A stretch of DNA of 8,500 nt from an uncultured Adlercreutzia sp. (GCF_958431955.1 NZ_CAUASN010000057.1:1-8500), one strand, 5' to 3'. Shown: positions 1 through 6,259, counted from the first letter of the stretch. Program-made: numbers and translations. Notes: generated from the sequence alone by a model not told the origin.

Positions 1-1309
1 AGTTCTTGTTCGCGCCCACGGTGCCGTCGCCGCCGAGGCCCCAGAACTTGCACTCGATGGTGCCGGGGGCGGCGGTATTGGGGGCGGGCACCTCGGGAAG
101 CGAGAGGTTCGTCACATCGTCCACGATGCCGATGGTGAACTGGCGGCGCGGCTCGTCCTTCTCGAGTTCGGTATACACGGCGAAGACCGAGGAGGGCGGG
201 GTGTCCTTCGAGCCCAGGCCGTAGCGGCCGCCGGTGACCACGATGTCGTCGCGGCCCTCGACGGCAAGGGCGTTCACCACGTCCATGTACAGAGGCTCGC
301 CGATGGAACCGGGCTCCTTGGTGCGGTCGAGCACGGCGATCTTCTTCACGGTGGCGGGCAGCGCGGCCGCGAACTTCTCGGTCATGAAGGGGCGGTACAG
401 GCGCACCTTCACGAGGCCCACCTTCTCGCCTTGGGCGGTCAGATAGTCGATGACCTCCTCGGCCACGTCGCAGATGCTTCCCATGGCCACGATGACGCGC
501 TCGGCGTCCGGGGCGCCGTAGTAGTTGAACAGCTGGTAGTTGGTGCCCAGCTTGGCGTTCACCTTCTCCATATACTCCTCCACCACGGCCGGCAGGTCGT
601 TGTAGATGGAGTTGCAGGACTCGCGGTGCTGGAAGAAGATGTCGCCGTTCTCATGGGAGCCGCGCATGGCCGGGCGCTCCGGGTTCAGGGAGTGCTCGCG
701 GAAGGCGCGCACGGCGTCCATGTCGCACATATCGGCGAGGTCCTCGTAGTCCCACACCTGGATCTTCTGAACCTCGTGGGAGGTGCGGAAGCCGTCGAAG
801 AAGTTGAGGAACGGCACGCGGCCCTTGATGGCGGCCAGATGCGCCACGGCGGACAGGTCCATGACCTCTTGCACGTTGCCCTCGGCGAGCATGGCGAAGC
901 CGGTCTGACGACAGGCCATGACGTCGGAGTGGTCGCCGAAGATGTTGAGCGCCTGGGTGGAGACGGTGCGGGCCGACACGTGGAAGACGGTCGGCAGCTG
1001 CTCGGCGGCGATCTTGTACATGTTGGGGATCATGAGCAGCAGGCCCTGGCTGGCCGTGTAGGTGGTGGTCAGCGCGCCGGTGGCCAGCGAGCCGTGCACG
1101 GCACCCGCCGCTCCGCCCTCGGACTGCATCTCGCACACCTTCACCGTGGTGCCGAAGATGTTCTTGCGGCCCTGGGCAGCCCAAATGTCGACGAAGTCGG
1201 CCATGGGGCTCGAGGGAGTGATGGGGTAGATGCCGGCAACCTCGGTGAACGCGTAGGACACGTGCGCCGCGGCGTTGTTGCCGTCCATCGACTTCAGAAC
1301 TCTCGTCAT
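1..1309 (-). CDS. nifJ: Pyruvate:ferredoxin (flavodoxin) oxidoreductase, N-terminal part (gene runs off the left edge)
   Basis: Oxidatively decarboxylates pyruvate with CoA to acetyl-CoA and CO2, passing electrons to ferredoxin or flavodoxin in the cytoplasm; central in anaerobes. The frame is open from ATG at 1309 to base 1, giving 436 residues of a family usually near 1,200. Residues 28-34 read YPITPSS, with Thr31; Glu64 lies in EMQSEGGAAG and Arg114 in HVSARTVS. These match the pyruvate- and thiamine-diphosphate-contacting Thr31, Glu64 and Arg114 known from the Desulfovibrio africanus enzyme, with identical numbering, which strongly supports this start. GRYGLGSKDT (361-370) and GLGGDGTVGANKN (424-436) are typical of the following domains. 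The iron-sulfur and C-terminal TPP regions lie outside the window. A ribosome site AAAGGAG (1316-1322) sits 6 bases before the ATG. No partner subunit gene is seen, consistent with the single-chain form. Divergent from the binding-protein gene at 2058. Confidence 0.96.
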   Translation of the reverse strand, partial: MTRVLKSMDGNNAAAHVSYAFTEVAGIYPITPSSPMADFVDIWAAQGRKNIFGTTVKVCEMQSEGGAAGAVHGSLATGALTTTYTASQGLLLMIPNMYKIAAEQLPTVFHVSARTVSTQALNIFGDHSDVMACRQTGFAMLAEGNVQEVMDLSAVAHLAAIKGRVPFLNFFDGFRTSHEVQKIQVWDYEDLADMCDMDAVRAFREHSLNPERPAMRGSHENGDIFFQHRESCNSIYNDLPAVVEEYMEKVNAKLGTNYQLFNYYGAPDAERVIVAMGSICDVAEEVIDYLTAQGEKVGLVKVRLYRPFMTEKFAAALPATVKKIAVLDRTKEPGSIGEPLYMDVVNALAVEGRDDIVVTGGRYGLGSKDTPPSSVFAVYTELEKDEPRRQFTIGIVDDVTNLSLPEVPAPNTAAPGTIECKFWGLGGDGTVGANKN

Positions 1310-1413
1310 GTTCCTCTCCTTTGCATCTGGCCCGCACGGAATCGGCCGGCTTGCGGCCTCGCGAACATCCGCGGGGTGGTACTGTCGCGGAGAGGTCGAG
1401 AGGACGAAGCGCA

Positions 1414-1430
1414 CCGACCGTGCCGGTCGG
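1414..1430. promoter_or_regulatory. 7-bp inverted repeat in the presumed nifJ leader
   Basis: CCGACCG and CGGTCGG flank a 3-base loop (TGC). It lies 105-121 bases upstream of the nifJ ATG, downstream of the possible promoter at 1461-1469. It could be an operator or an RNA hairpin in the nifJ 5' leader. In GC-rich DNA such a dyad can also occur by chance; function is inferred only from position. Confidence 0.3.
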
Positions 1431-1460
1431 ATTTGCTCTGCGAACAGAAATACCTTTTGG

Positions 1461-1469
1461 ATATTAGCA
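1461..1469 (-). promoter_or_regulatory. Possible extended -10 element for nifJ
   Basis: On the minus strand this reads TGCTAATAT, i.e. TGn followed by a -10 hexamer one transposition away from TATAAT, within the only AT-rich patch of the nifJ upstream region. No recognisable -35 lies 16-18 bases upstream. If used, the nifJ transcript would have a leader of roughly 145 bases containing the inverted repeat at 1414-1430. Confidence 0.35.
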
Positions 1470-1595
1470 GCAGCGCCGCGCCTGACGCGCCGTCAAGCGC
1501 GGCGGCGCTCCCCCAGCAGCCCTCCCCCGTCGGTCGGCGGGTGTGCGGCCAGCTGGCAGCCGCAAGCGGCACGCGGCGAGATACCCGGCAAATGC

Positions 1596-1685
1596 CCTTG
1601 CAGCAGACGTGCTTGCGGGAAGCGCCCTTACGTCAGGCACGCTTGCGACAAACGCGCTTGCGAGAAGCGCCCTTCCGGAAGTCGC
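1596..1685. repeat. Degenerate tandem array of 15-base units (six copies)
   Basis: Six consecutive 15-base units fit the consensus SCTTGCGNSAAGCGC. CTT (units positions 2-4), C at position 6, A at 10 and C at 13 are invariant. Units 2 (1611-1625) and 5 (1656-1670) are nearly identical, and the 25-base stretches 1608-1632 and 1653-1677 differ at 3 positions. A weaker unit may precede at 1581-1595. The unit is itself a partial palindrome: GCGCTT and AAGCGC pair around 1654-1670. Because 15 is a multiple of three, every frame shows a five-residue periodicity, but no gene is evident. Confidence 0.7.
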
Positions 1686-1705
1686 CGCGACATGGCGCTG
1701 AAAGC

Positions 1706-1772
1706 CGGAAAGTCGCCCTCTGGAGCGGCGGGTGCGAAAAACAGCCACTCGATGACGGAAAGTCGCCCTCTG
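1706..1772. repeat. Exact 17-base direct repeat, 50 bases apart
   Basis: CGGAAAGTCGCCCTCTG occurs at 1706-1722 and again at 1756-1772 without mismatch. The second copy forms most of the left arm of the hairpin at 1752-1790. A degenerate relative (CGGAAGTCGCCG) lies at 1677-1688. The copies belong to the repeat family described for 1730-1768 and 1879-1917. Confidence 0.8.
1730..1768 (-). repeat. Dispersed repeat unit, inverted copy
   Basis: Read on the minus strand, this 39-base stretch begins GGGCGACTTTCCGTCAT, continues with GAGTG and ends in a run of five T followed by CG. It matches the plus-strand stretch 1879-1917 at 28 of the first 34 positions, including the GGGCGACTTT core, GAGTG and TTTTTCG blocks in the same spacing. 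Its first 17 bases are shared with the hairpin at 1752-1790. Confidence 0.65.
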
Positions 1773-1790
1773 CGGGCGACTTTCCGTCAT
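1752..1790. repeat. Perfect 17-bp inverted repeat with 5-base loop
   Basis: Left arm ATGACGGAAAGTCGCCC (1752-1768) and right arm GGGCGACTTTCCGTCAT (1774-1790) are exact reverse complements around the loop TCTGC. It would form a very stable hairpin or cruciform. It is 268 bases from the downstream gene start and 443 from nifJ, with no U-tract on either side, so it is neither an obvious terminator nor an attenuator. It resembles a REP/REPIN-like palindrome by structure; that assignment is inference. Confidence 0.85.
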
Positions 1791-1878
1791 TCGGCACCGA
1801 AGCTGAGGGCGGACGAATGCCGAAATCCCAGATCGGGGCAAATCAAGCGCGATGGCAGCTCTCGACGGCAACGAAATC

Positions 1879-1917
1879 GGGCGACTTTTCGCCATAGAGT
1901 GCCGCTTTTTCGAAAGG
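1879..1917 (+). repeat. Dispersed repeat unit, direct copy
   Basis: Begins GGGCGACTTTTCGCCAT, then GAGTG and TTTTTCG in the same spacing as the reverse complement of 1730-1768 (28 of the first 34 positions identical). The two copies face each other about 110 bases apart. Together with the cores at 1677-1688, 1706-1722 and 1774-1790 this makes at least five related elements in about 240 bases. Confidence 0.65.
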
Positions 1918-2021
1918 CCGGATCGACGGGGCGAATCGGCCGAAGCCGGCGAGCCCTCCGCGAAAGCCTCGGGAGTCGGTGATTTGCTGTGGGGTTTCGC
2001 GGCAGGTCGGCGGGGCGCTTC

Positions 2022-2027
2022 TATAAT
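2022..2027 (+). promoter_or_regulatory. -10 element (TATAAT) of the binding-protein gene
   Basis: A perfect TATAAT lies 30 bases before the GTG start at 2058, in otherwise GC-rich DNA. Transcription would begin near 2034, giving a leader of about 24 bases with the AGAAAGGA ribosome site at 2043-2050. The hexamer 17 bases upstream (about 1999-2004) is GC-rich and does not resemble TTGACA. Confidence 0.6.
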
Positions 2028-2057
2028 AAGTGCGAACGAAACGAGAAAGGACCTCCC

Positions 2058-3821
2058 GTGGCCCATCCGCAGCCCTCCTTCGCCCGCACTGCGACGCCGA
2101 CCCCCTCCATCCGCCAAAACGCCGGGGATCCCGTCCGCCGTGACCCCATTGCCGCACTCGGGCATGTCGCGCCCGGCCACGCCCGCGCGCCCCTCACCCG
2201 CCGCGCCTTCGTGGCCGGAGCGGCGTCCCTCGCCGCGGGCGCGGCGCTCGGCCTGGCCGGGTGCTCGGTGGAAGAGCCCCTGGAGCCGGCACCCGAGCCC
2301 GACGGGGACTCCCCCGCGCCGACGCCCGAGATCGAGAGCGGCGTGGCCGGCACGCTCGCGGCGGCCGTCGCCTACGCGGACGGCACCCCCAACCCCGTCG
2401 GCTGCGCGTCGGGGCTGTTCCTGGCCGCCAACTGGCATGTGTTCGAGGGCCTCTACGAGCTGAACATGCACACCTACCGCGCCGAGCTCGGGCTGGCGGC
2501 GGCCGATCCCGTGCAGATAGACGACCTCTCCTTCGAAGTGTCGCTGCGCGAGAACGCGGTGTTCTCCGACGGCACTCCCCTGACGGTGGACGATGTGGTG
2601 AACGCCTTCACGCGCAACATGGCCGACGAGCTCTACGGCGCGTTCTTGTCGTTCATCAGCGGCGTTGCCGCCAAGGACGAGACCACGGTGCGCTTCAGCT
2701 TGTCCGCTCCCATGGGGTCGCTTCTGCGCGAGCGGTTGGCGCTCGTGCGCATATTCCCCGCGTCGCTGACCGACGAGGAGCTGGCGCAGAGGCCCTTGGG
2801 CTCGGGGCCGTGGTGCTATGAAAGCGTGAACGCCGCTGACGGCGGCAGCATCGTCTTCACCCCGAACCGCCGCTACGAGGGACCCTACCCGGCCACCTGC
2901 AACCGCATGGAGTGGTCCGTCATCCTCGACGACGAGGCGCGCACGCAAGCGCTCGTCGACCGCCGGGTGCTGGCTATGGAGGCGGCACCGGAGGTGCTCA
3001 CCGAGGACATCGTGGCCGCCGGGGCGTCGATCGACTACGTGCCGGGCTGCGAGCTGCCCTTCCTGATGTTCAACTGCGCCCGTCCGCCCTTCGACGACGT
3101 CCGTGTGCGCCAGGCGCTGCTGTACGCCTTGGACGTCGACTCCCTGATCGGCGAGGTCATGGCCGGCCATGCGCGGGCGGCCACGAGCCTGCTGCCCGAC
3201 TACTTCCGCGGCTACCATCGCGCTTCCACCGTGTACAGCTACGATCCCGAGAAGGCCCGCAAGCTTCTGGCGGAGGCCGGCGTGGAGGAGCTTGCCCTCA
3301 CCCTGCGTGTGAACGACAACTGGGTGAGCGCCCTTGCCCCTCTCATCGTGCGTGACTGGAAGGCCGTGGGCGTGACCGCCGAGGTGGTGCCGCTCGACAC
3401 CGCGGCGCTGTTCGCAGACATCTCGACGCCGCCGGAGCCCGCTACGCTGCTGCCCTTCGACGTGGTGCTCTCGCCGGGCGACCCGTCGTGCTTCGGCAAC
3501 GATCCCGACCTCATCATGAGCTGGTGGTACGGCGACAACACCTGGACGCGCGCTCGCACCTGCTGGGCCGGCACGCCGCAGTTCGACGAGCTGGCCGAGC
3601 TCATGGCGCAGGCTCGCGCCACCACCGAGGAGGGCCCGCAGCAGGAGCTGTGGAACCAGTGCTTCGACATCATCGCCGCCGAGGCGCCCCTCTATCCGCT
3701 CTTCCATCGCGAGATAGCCACGGCCTACTACGACGCCCAGCTCGACGGCTACGACCCCATCGGCGCCACCGGGCTGCTCTTTCTGGGCACCACCCCCATG
3801 AAGGAGACGAGCCCCATCTAG
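2058..3821 (+). CDS. Family 5 extracellular solute-binding lipoprotein (Dpp/Opp type), Tat signal
   Basis: Binding component of an ABC importer for oligopeptides or a similar small solute, anchored to the outer face of the membrane; 587 residues. GTG at 2058 is chosen because AGAAAGGA (2043-2050) precedes it by 7 bases and a TATAAT lies at 2022. The signal has an unusually long 46-residue n-region, then TRRAFVAG (Arg48-Arg49), an alanine-rich hydrophobic stretch and the lipobox LAGC (Cys69), so it should be a Tat-exported lipoprotein. A Pro/Glu-rich linker (about 70-93) follows. Family hallmarks are LRENAVFSDGTPLTVDDVV (163-181), DVRVRQALLYALD (347-359) and YDPEKARKLLAEAG (395-408). Length is normal for the family. 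No permease or ATPase gene adjoins it; both neighbours are on the other strand, so it must use a transporter encoded elsewhere. The substrate cannot be told from sequence; nickel, haem and sugar binders also occur in this family. Confidence 0.93.
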   Translation: MAHPQPSFARTATPTPSIRQNAGDPVRRDPIAALGHVAPGHARAPLTRRAFVAGAASLAAGAALGLAGCSVEEPLEPAPEPDGDSPAPTPEIESGVAGTLAAAVAYADGTPNPVGCASGLFLAANWHVFEGLYELNMHTYRAELGLAAADPVQIDDLSFEVSLRENAVFSDGTPLTVDDVVNAFTRNMADELYGAFLSFISGVAAKDETTVRFSLSAPMGSLLRERLALVRIFPASLTDEELAQRPLGSGPWCYESVNAADGGSIVFTPNRRYEGPYPATCNRMEWSVILDDEARTQALVDRRVLAMEAAPEVLTEDIVAAGASIDYVPGCELPFLMFNCARPPFDDVRVRQALLYALDVDSLIGEVMAGHARAATSLLPDYFRGYHRASTVYSYDPEKARKLLAEAGVEELALTLRVNDNWVSALAPLIVRDWKAVGVTAEVVPLDTAALFADISTPPEPATLLPFDVVLSPGDPSCFGNDPDLIMSWWYGDNTWTRARTCWAGTPQFDELAELMAQARATTEEGPQQELWNQCFDIIAAEAPLYPLFHREIATAYYDAQLDGYDPIGATGLLFLGTTPMKETSPI

Positions 3822-3952
3822 GGCGCCCTCCGGCGCACGGCGAAGGGGCCGGGGAATCGTATCCGCTCGCAAGGCCGCCGCGGCCCCGCTAACCCTCCGC
3901 AGGACCGCGGCAGTGCGCCGGGGCGGCCCGCCCCCCCCCGGCCGGGACACGG
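3822..3952. other. Convergent GC-rich gap with C9 run
   Basis: 131 bases between the 3' ends of the binding-protein and membrane-protein genes. GGGGCCG (from 3847) and CGGCCCC (near 3889) can pair across a long loop. CCGGGG (3918-3923) can pair with CCCCGG (3936-3941), and CCCGGCCGGG (3937-3946) is a perfect palindrome. Nine consecutive C lie at 3931-3939. No U-tract follows any of these, so a bidirectional terminator is possible but not demonstrated. No gene is seen. Confidence 0.5.
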
Positions 3953-6142
3953 CTACTTCCAGAACAGGGCGGTCTGCAGCAGGTCCTGGTAGGCCCACGG
4001 GTACACGTCCGAGTACCAGCCGGTCTCGGGGACGAAGCACAAAAGCAGGCTGTAGGTGACGCTTGCGGCCACGAGCACAAGGAACACCCTCAGCATGAGG
4101 TCGTAGGCGCCCCGCGTATGGGAGAGCTGCTCGTTCACCACGAAGCACAAAAGCATGGCCGCGGCCAGGAACATGAAGCTGAAGTCGGCGTAGTAGCGCT
4201 GCAGGATGCCGGCGAGCTCCGCGTCGGCCAAAGCCACGATGACGCCGGACGCCAGCAGCACGACGATGACGCCCATGATGGTGCGGCTCGAGCGCTGGCG
4301 CGCGCGCATCTTCAGGATGCGCCGCGAGAAGGCGAGCACCCACAGCACCGGCAGGCAGGCGAGGATACCCCCGAAAGTGGCCTCCTTGATCGTCTGGCCC
4401 ATGTAGGTGGTGTCGAAGGGGGCGGCCTGCAGAAACGGAAACACGCCGGTCATGCAGGGCGGCTGGAGGAAATAGGTGAAGAACGCCGGCGCCAGACGGC
4501 CCAGGTTCATGCCGCGCTTGGTCATGTCGTTCACGGTGAGGTTGTAGTTCGCCCCGAAGTCGGTGAGCGAGCCGAACCGCGCGTAGTTGTAGCCCATGAT
4601 GCCCGCCGCCACCATCGCATAGGGCGCCACCAGACAGGCGAACTCCCGCGCGCCGGCCGGGGTGAGGAGGCGCCGCTCGGTGATGTAGGTGCGCCAGAAC
4701 AGCGGGAAGGCCAGAAGCGACAGCACGAGCAGCTGCGGGCGGCACCCCGCCACGAGAGCCATGCACAGCGACCCGGCGAACAGCCACAGGCAGCGCCGCC
4801 GCGCGGCGGCCCCGCGCGACCAGCAGTACAGCCCCCATACCGAGAAGGCTAGCCCGCACATGATGGGCAGCGAGTAGAACGTCGGGAACTTCACGAGGTA
4901 CAGGATGCCGCTGCAGGCCACGAGCGGTATCTGCAGCAGCAGGTACACGCCCAGCGTGACCGAGCGGAAGTGGTAGCGCGCGAACCGGTCGAGGAGCGCC
5001 GTGGCCCCGAGCACGAAGGCGATGGCCATGACGAGCACGCCGATGGCCGTGGGGAAGTTCGCGCCCGTGGCCAGGTAGAAGGGCAGGTAGAACAGCAGCA
5101 CCGGCACCACGCCGAAGTACACGTAGTAGTGTCCGTCGAAGTAGGCCACGTCGAACAGGTAGGGCTCGCCGGTGGCCTTCTGGGCCTCATCGCGGGCGCC
5201 CTTGTCGTAGGGATCGTCCATGGCCTTCAGCCACTCGGGCGGCTCCTCGTCCAGGTACAGGCGTCCCTCGGCCATGGCCCGCGCCAGCTCGGCGTACTGC
5301 TGGGCGTTGTCGCCGCCCACTTCGAAGGTGTTCACCACCGAGGCGCCGTCCCACGAGCCGTAGTTGTAGGTTGCCGTGGCCACGCCCACCTGGTTCGAGC
5401 CGTAGAACAGGAACAGCGACAGCAGAACCACCTCCACCGCCACGGCGGCGATGATGCCCGCCTTCGACTTGCGGGGGTTCTCCACGATGCGAATGCGGTA
5501 GATGGCCGAGGAGGGCCTGAAGGCGTAGCCGAGCAGGAGCACCCCGAGCACGCCGACGAAGCGCCAGCCGTTGAAGGAGAAGGGGCGGTGCGCGTTCAGG
5601 TACAGCCCGTCGAGCAGAAGCGGGTAGGACACCTCGTCCCCGTCGGCGCCGCCCACGACCTCGATGCGCAGGTTCTCCACGCGCCCGGCGGTCTGGAGGT
5701 TCACGTACTTGCTCTGCTCCACCTTCGTGGACACCTCGGCGAGGGGCACGCCCACGGTGTACTCGGTGGAGTCGAAATAGGTCTGATGCGCGTCGTCGGT
5801 GAACTGGATCTTCACAGACACCAGCTGCGCGGGCTGGCCCGACGCGAAGTCGAGCTTGATGTTGTGCACCTCGGTATTGAGGTTCGAGAACTCCATGACG
5901 TGGTCGACCGCCGTGAGGCTGTAGCTGCCATCCTCGTTCTGGGCGAGCTTCAGCCGGTCGGTGAGGTCGATGGTGTGGTAGCCGGCAGTGGCGAAGTAGT
6001 TCATGTTGAACACGAACACCTCGAGCATAAGCGCGATGGCCACGAGCACAGCCACGGCACGGGTCACGCGCGCCAGGCTGCCGCGGTAGATGAGCATGAA
6101 ATGCTCGAAGGTATAGGCTATGTTCTCGCGCACGGTGGGCAT
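3953..6142 (-). CDS. Polytopic membrane protein, GT-C glycosyltransferase-like, with N-terminal extracytoplasmic domain
   Basis: A 729-residue integral membrane protein with about 13 predicted hydrophobic segments (roughly 27-49, 194-208, 229-247, 341-359, 362-383, 393-415, 422-440, 452-480, 502-518, 590-606, 621-638, 652-670, 682-703). Residues 50-192 form a polar, probably beta-rich extracytoplasmic domain. The loop 248-340 contains GGDNAQQYAELARAMAEGRLYL (276-297 region), where Asp278 followed by Tyr, Leu-Ala and Gly-x-Leu resembles the acidic first-loop motif of GT-C enzymes that use polyprenyl-linked sugars. FDGHYYVYFGVVPVLLFYLPF (335-355 region) and YNYARFGSLTDFG (518-530) resemble conserved stretches in GT-C-like families. 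A role in cell-surface glycan or lipid glycosylation is therefore inferred, not shown. The start at 6142 is chosen because TATAAT at 6150-6155 leaves only 7 bases before it; in-frame ATGs at 6202 and 6151 lie in a hairpin and in the -10 itself. Monocistronic, separated from adk by a hairpin. Confidence 0.9.
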   Translation of the reverse strand: MPTVRENIAYTFEHFMLIYRGSLARVTRAVAVLVAIALMLEVFVFNMNYFATAGYHTIDLTDRLKLAQNEDGSYSLTAVDHVMEFSNLNTEVHNIKLDFASGQPAQLVSVKIQFTDDAHQTYFDSTEYTVGVPLAEVSTKVEQSKYVNLQTAGRVENLRIEVVGGADGDEVSYPLLLDGLYLNAHRPFSFNGWRFVGVLGVLLLGYAFRPSSAIYRIRIVENPRKSKAGIIAAVAVEVVLLSLFLFYGSNQVGVATATYNYGSWDGASVVNTFEVGGDNAQQYAELARAMAEGRLYLDEEPPEWLKAMDDPYDKGARDEAQKATGEPYLFDVAYFDGHYYVYFGVVPVLLFYLPFYLATGANFPTAIGVLVMAIAFVLGATALLDRFARYHFRSVTLGVYLLLQIPLVACSGILYLVKFPTFYSLPIMCGLAFSVWGLYCWSRGAAARRRCLWLFAGSLCMALVAGCRPQLLVLSLLAFPLFWRTYITERRLLTPAGAREFACLVAPYAMVAAGIMGYNYARFGSLTDFGANYNLTVNDMTKRGMNLGRLAPAFFTYFLQPPCMTGVFPFLQAAPFDTTYMGQTIKEATFGGILACLPVLWVLAFSRRILKMRARQRSSRTIMGVIVVLLASGVIVALADAELAGILQRYYADFSFMFLAAAMLLCFVVNEQLSHTRGAYDLMLRVFLVLVAASVTYSLLLCFVPETGWYSDVYPWAYQDLLQTALFWK

Positions 6143-6149
6143 AGGCCCC

Positions 6150-6155
6150 ATTATA
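6150..6155 (-). promoter_or_regulatory. -10 element (TATAAT) giving a probably leaderless mRNA
   Basis: On the minus strand TATAAT is followed by seven bases (GGGGCCT) and then ATG CCC ACC. Transcription usually starts 6-8 bases after the -10, so the first transcribed base would be at or next to the A of the ATG at 6142. No ribosome-binding sequence precedes that ATG. The -35 position (about 6173-6178) reads TCCTCG on the minus strand and is not consensus. Confidence 0.65.
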
Positions 6156-6159
6156 GGGA

Positions 6160-6192
6160 AATCCCGCACCCCCGAGGAGGAGATGCGGGATT
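6160..6192 (-). terminator. 9-bp hairpin after adk, overlapping the next promoter
   Basis: AATCCCGCA and TGCGGGATT are exact reverse complements around a 15-base loop. In the minus (adk) direction it lies 68 bases past the adk stop and is followed by TCCCT, a weak U-tract, so it is a plausible end of the spc operon transcript. The same dyad occupies the spacer and -35 region of the promoter for the membrane protein, so it may instead, or also, be a protein-binding operator. Confidence 0.5.
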
Positions 6193-6259
6193 CAAAAGGC
6201 AAACAGTCGCGGCAATCGCGCGAGATCGCCGAATGCGCTGAGCGGAAGAGCCGCCGCCC

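Larger units (their letters stand above)
1310..2057. other. 748-base divergent intergenic region, repeat-rich, no gene
   Basis: No frame here has a convincing start, ribosome site and protein-like composition; the open frames crossing it are arginine-rich translations of repeats or extensions of antisense shadows. The nifJ leader occupies about 1310-1460. The middle (about 1566-1917) is made of a 15-base tandem array followed by dispersed inverted and direct repeats. The right end (about 1985-2057) holds the promoter and ribosome site of the binding-protein gene. For a bacterium with such short gaps elsewhere in this window, 748 bases is long. Confidence 0.8.

Noticed and set aside
651..1337. 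A minus-strand open frame of 228 codons in the nifJ region
   Set aside because: It is in a different frame from nifJ, lacks domain features, and nifJ itself is continuous through this region with conserved active-site residues.
1653..1685. Five-residue periodicity (LRxxx) in the translated 15-base array as a pentapeptide-repeat protein
   Set aside because: The pattern does not match the A(D/N)LxX pentapeptide repeat, there is no start or ribosome site, and any 15-base repeat gives this periodicity in every frame.
431..1897. A 488-codon plus-strand open frame opposite nifJ and through the repeats
   Set aside because: It is antisense to nifJ codons (His/Val/Gly/Asp-rich shadow), has no ribosome site, and its C-terminal part is the translated tandem array.
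1596..1917. CRISPR array
   Set aside because: The repeats are too short, differ in orientation, and lack regular unique spacers of 30-40 bases; no cas genes are present.
3846..3946. Strong rho-independent terminator between the convergent genes
   Set aside because: GC stems can be drawn but no U-tract follows in either direction; recorded only as a possible structured gap.
1464..4859. A 1,131-codon open frame on the minus strand, antisense to the binding-protein gene and overlapping the end of the membrane-protein gene
   Set aside because: Composition is Arg/Ala/Gly/His-rich with no domain; it crosses the repeat region and two well-supported genes in other frames. It is open only because stop codons are rare in high-GC antisense frames.
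4970..6241. A 423-codon plus-strand open frame opposite the membrane protein
   Set aside because: His/Val/Glu-rich antisense shadow of hydrophobic codons; no recognisable domain or start signal.
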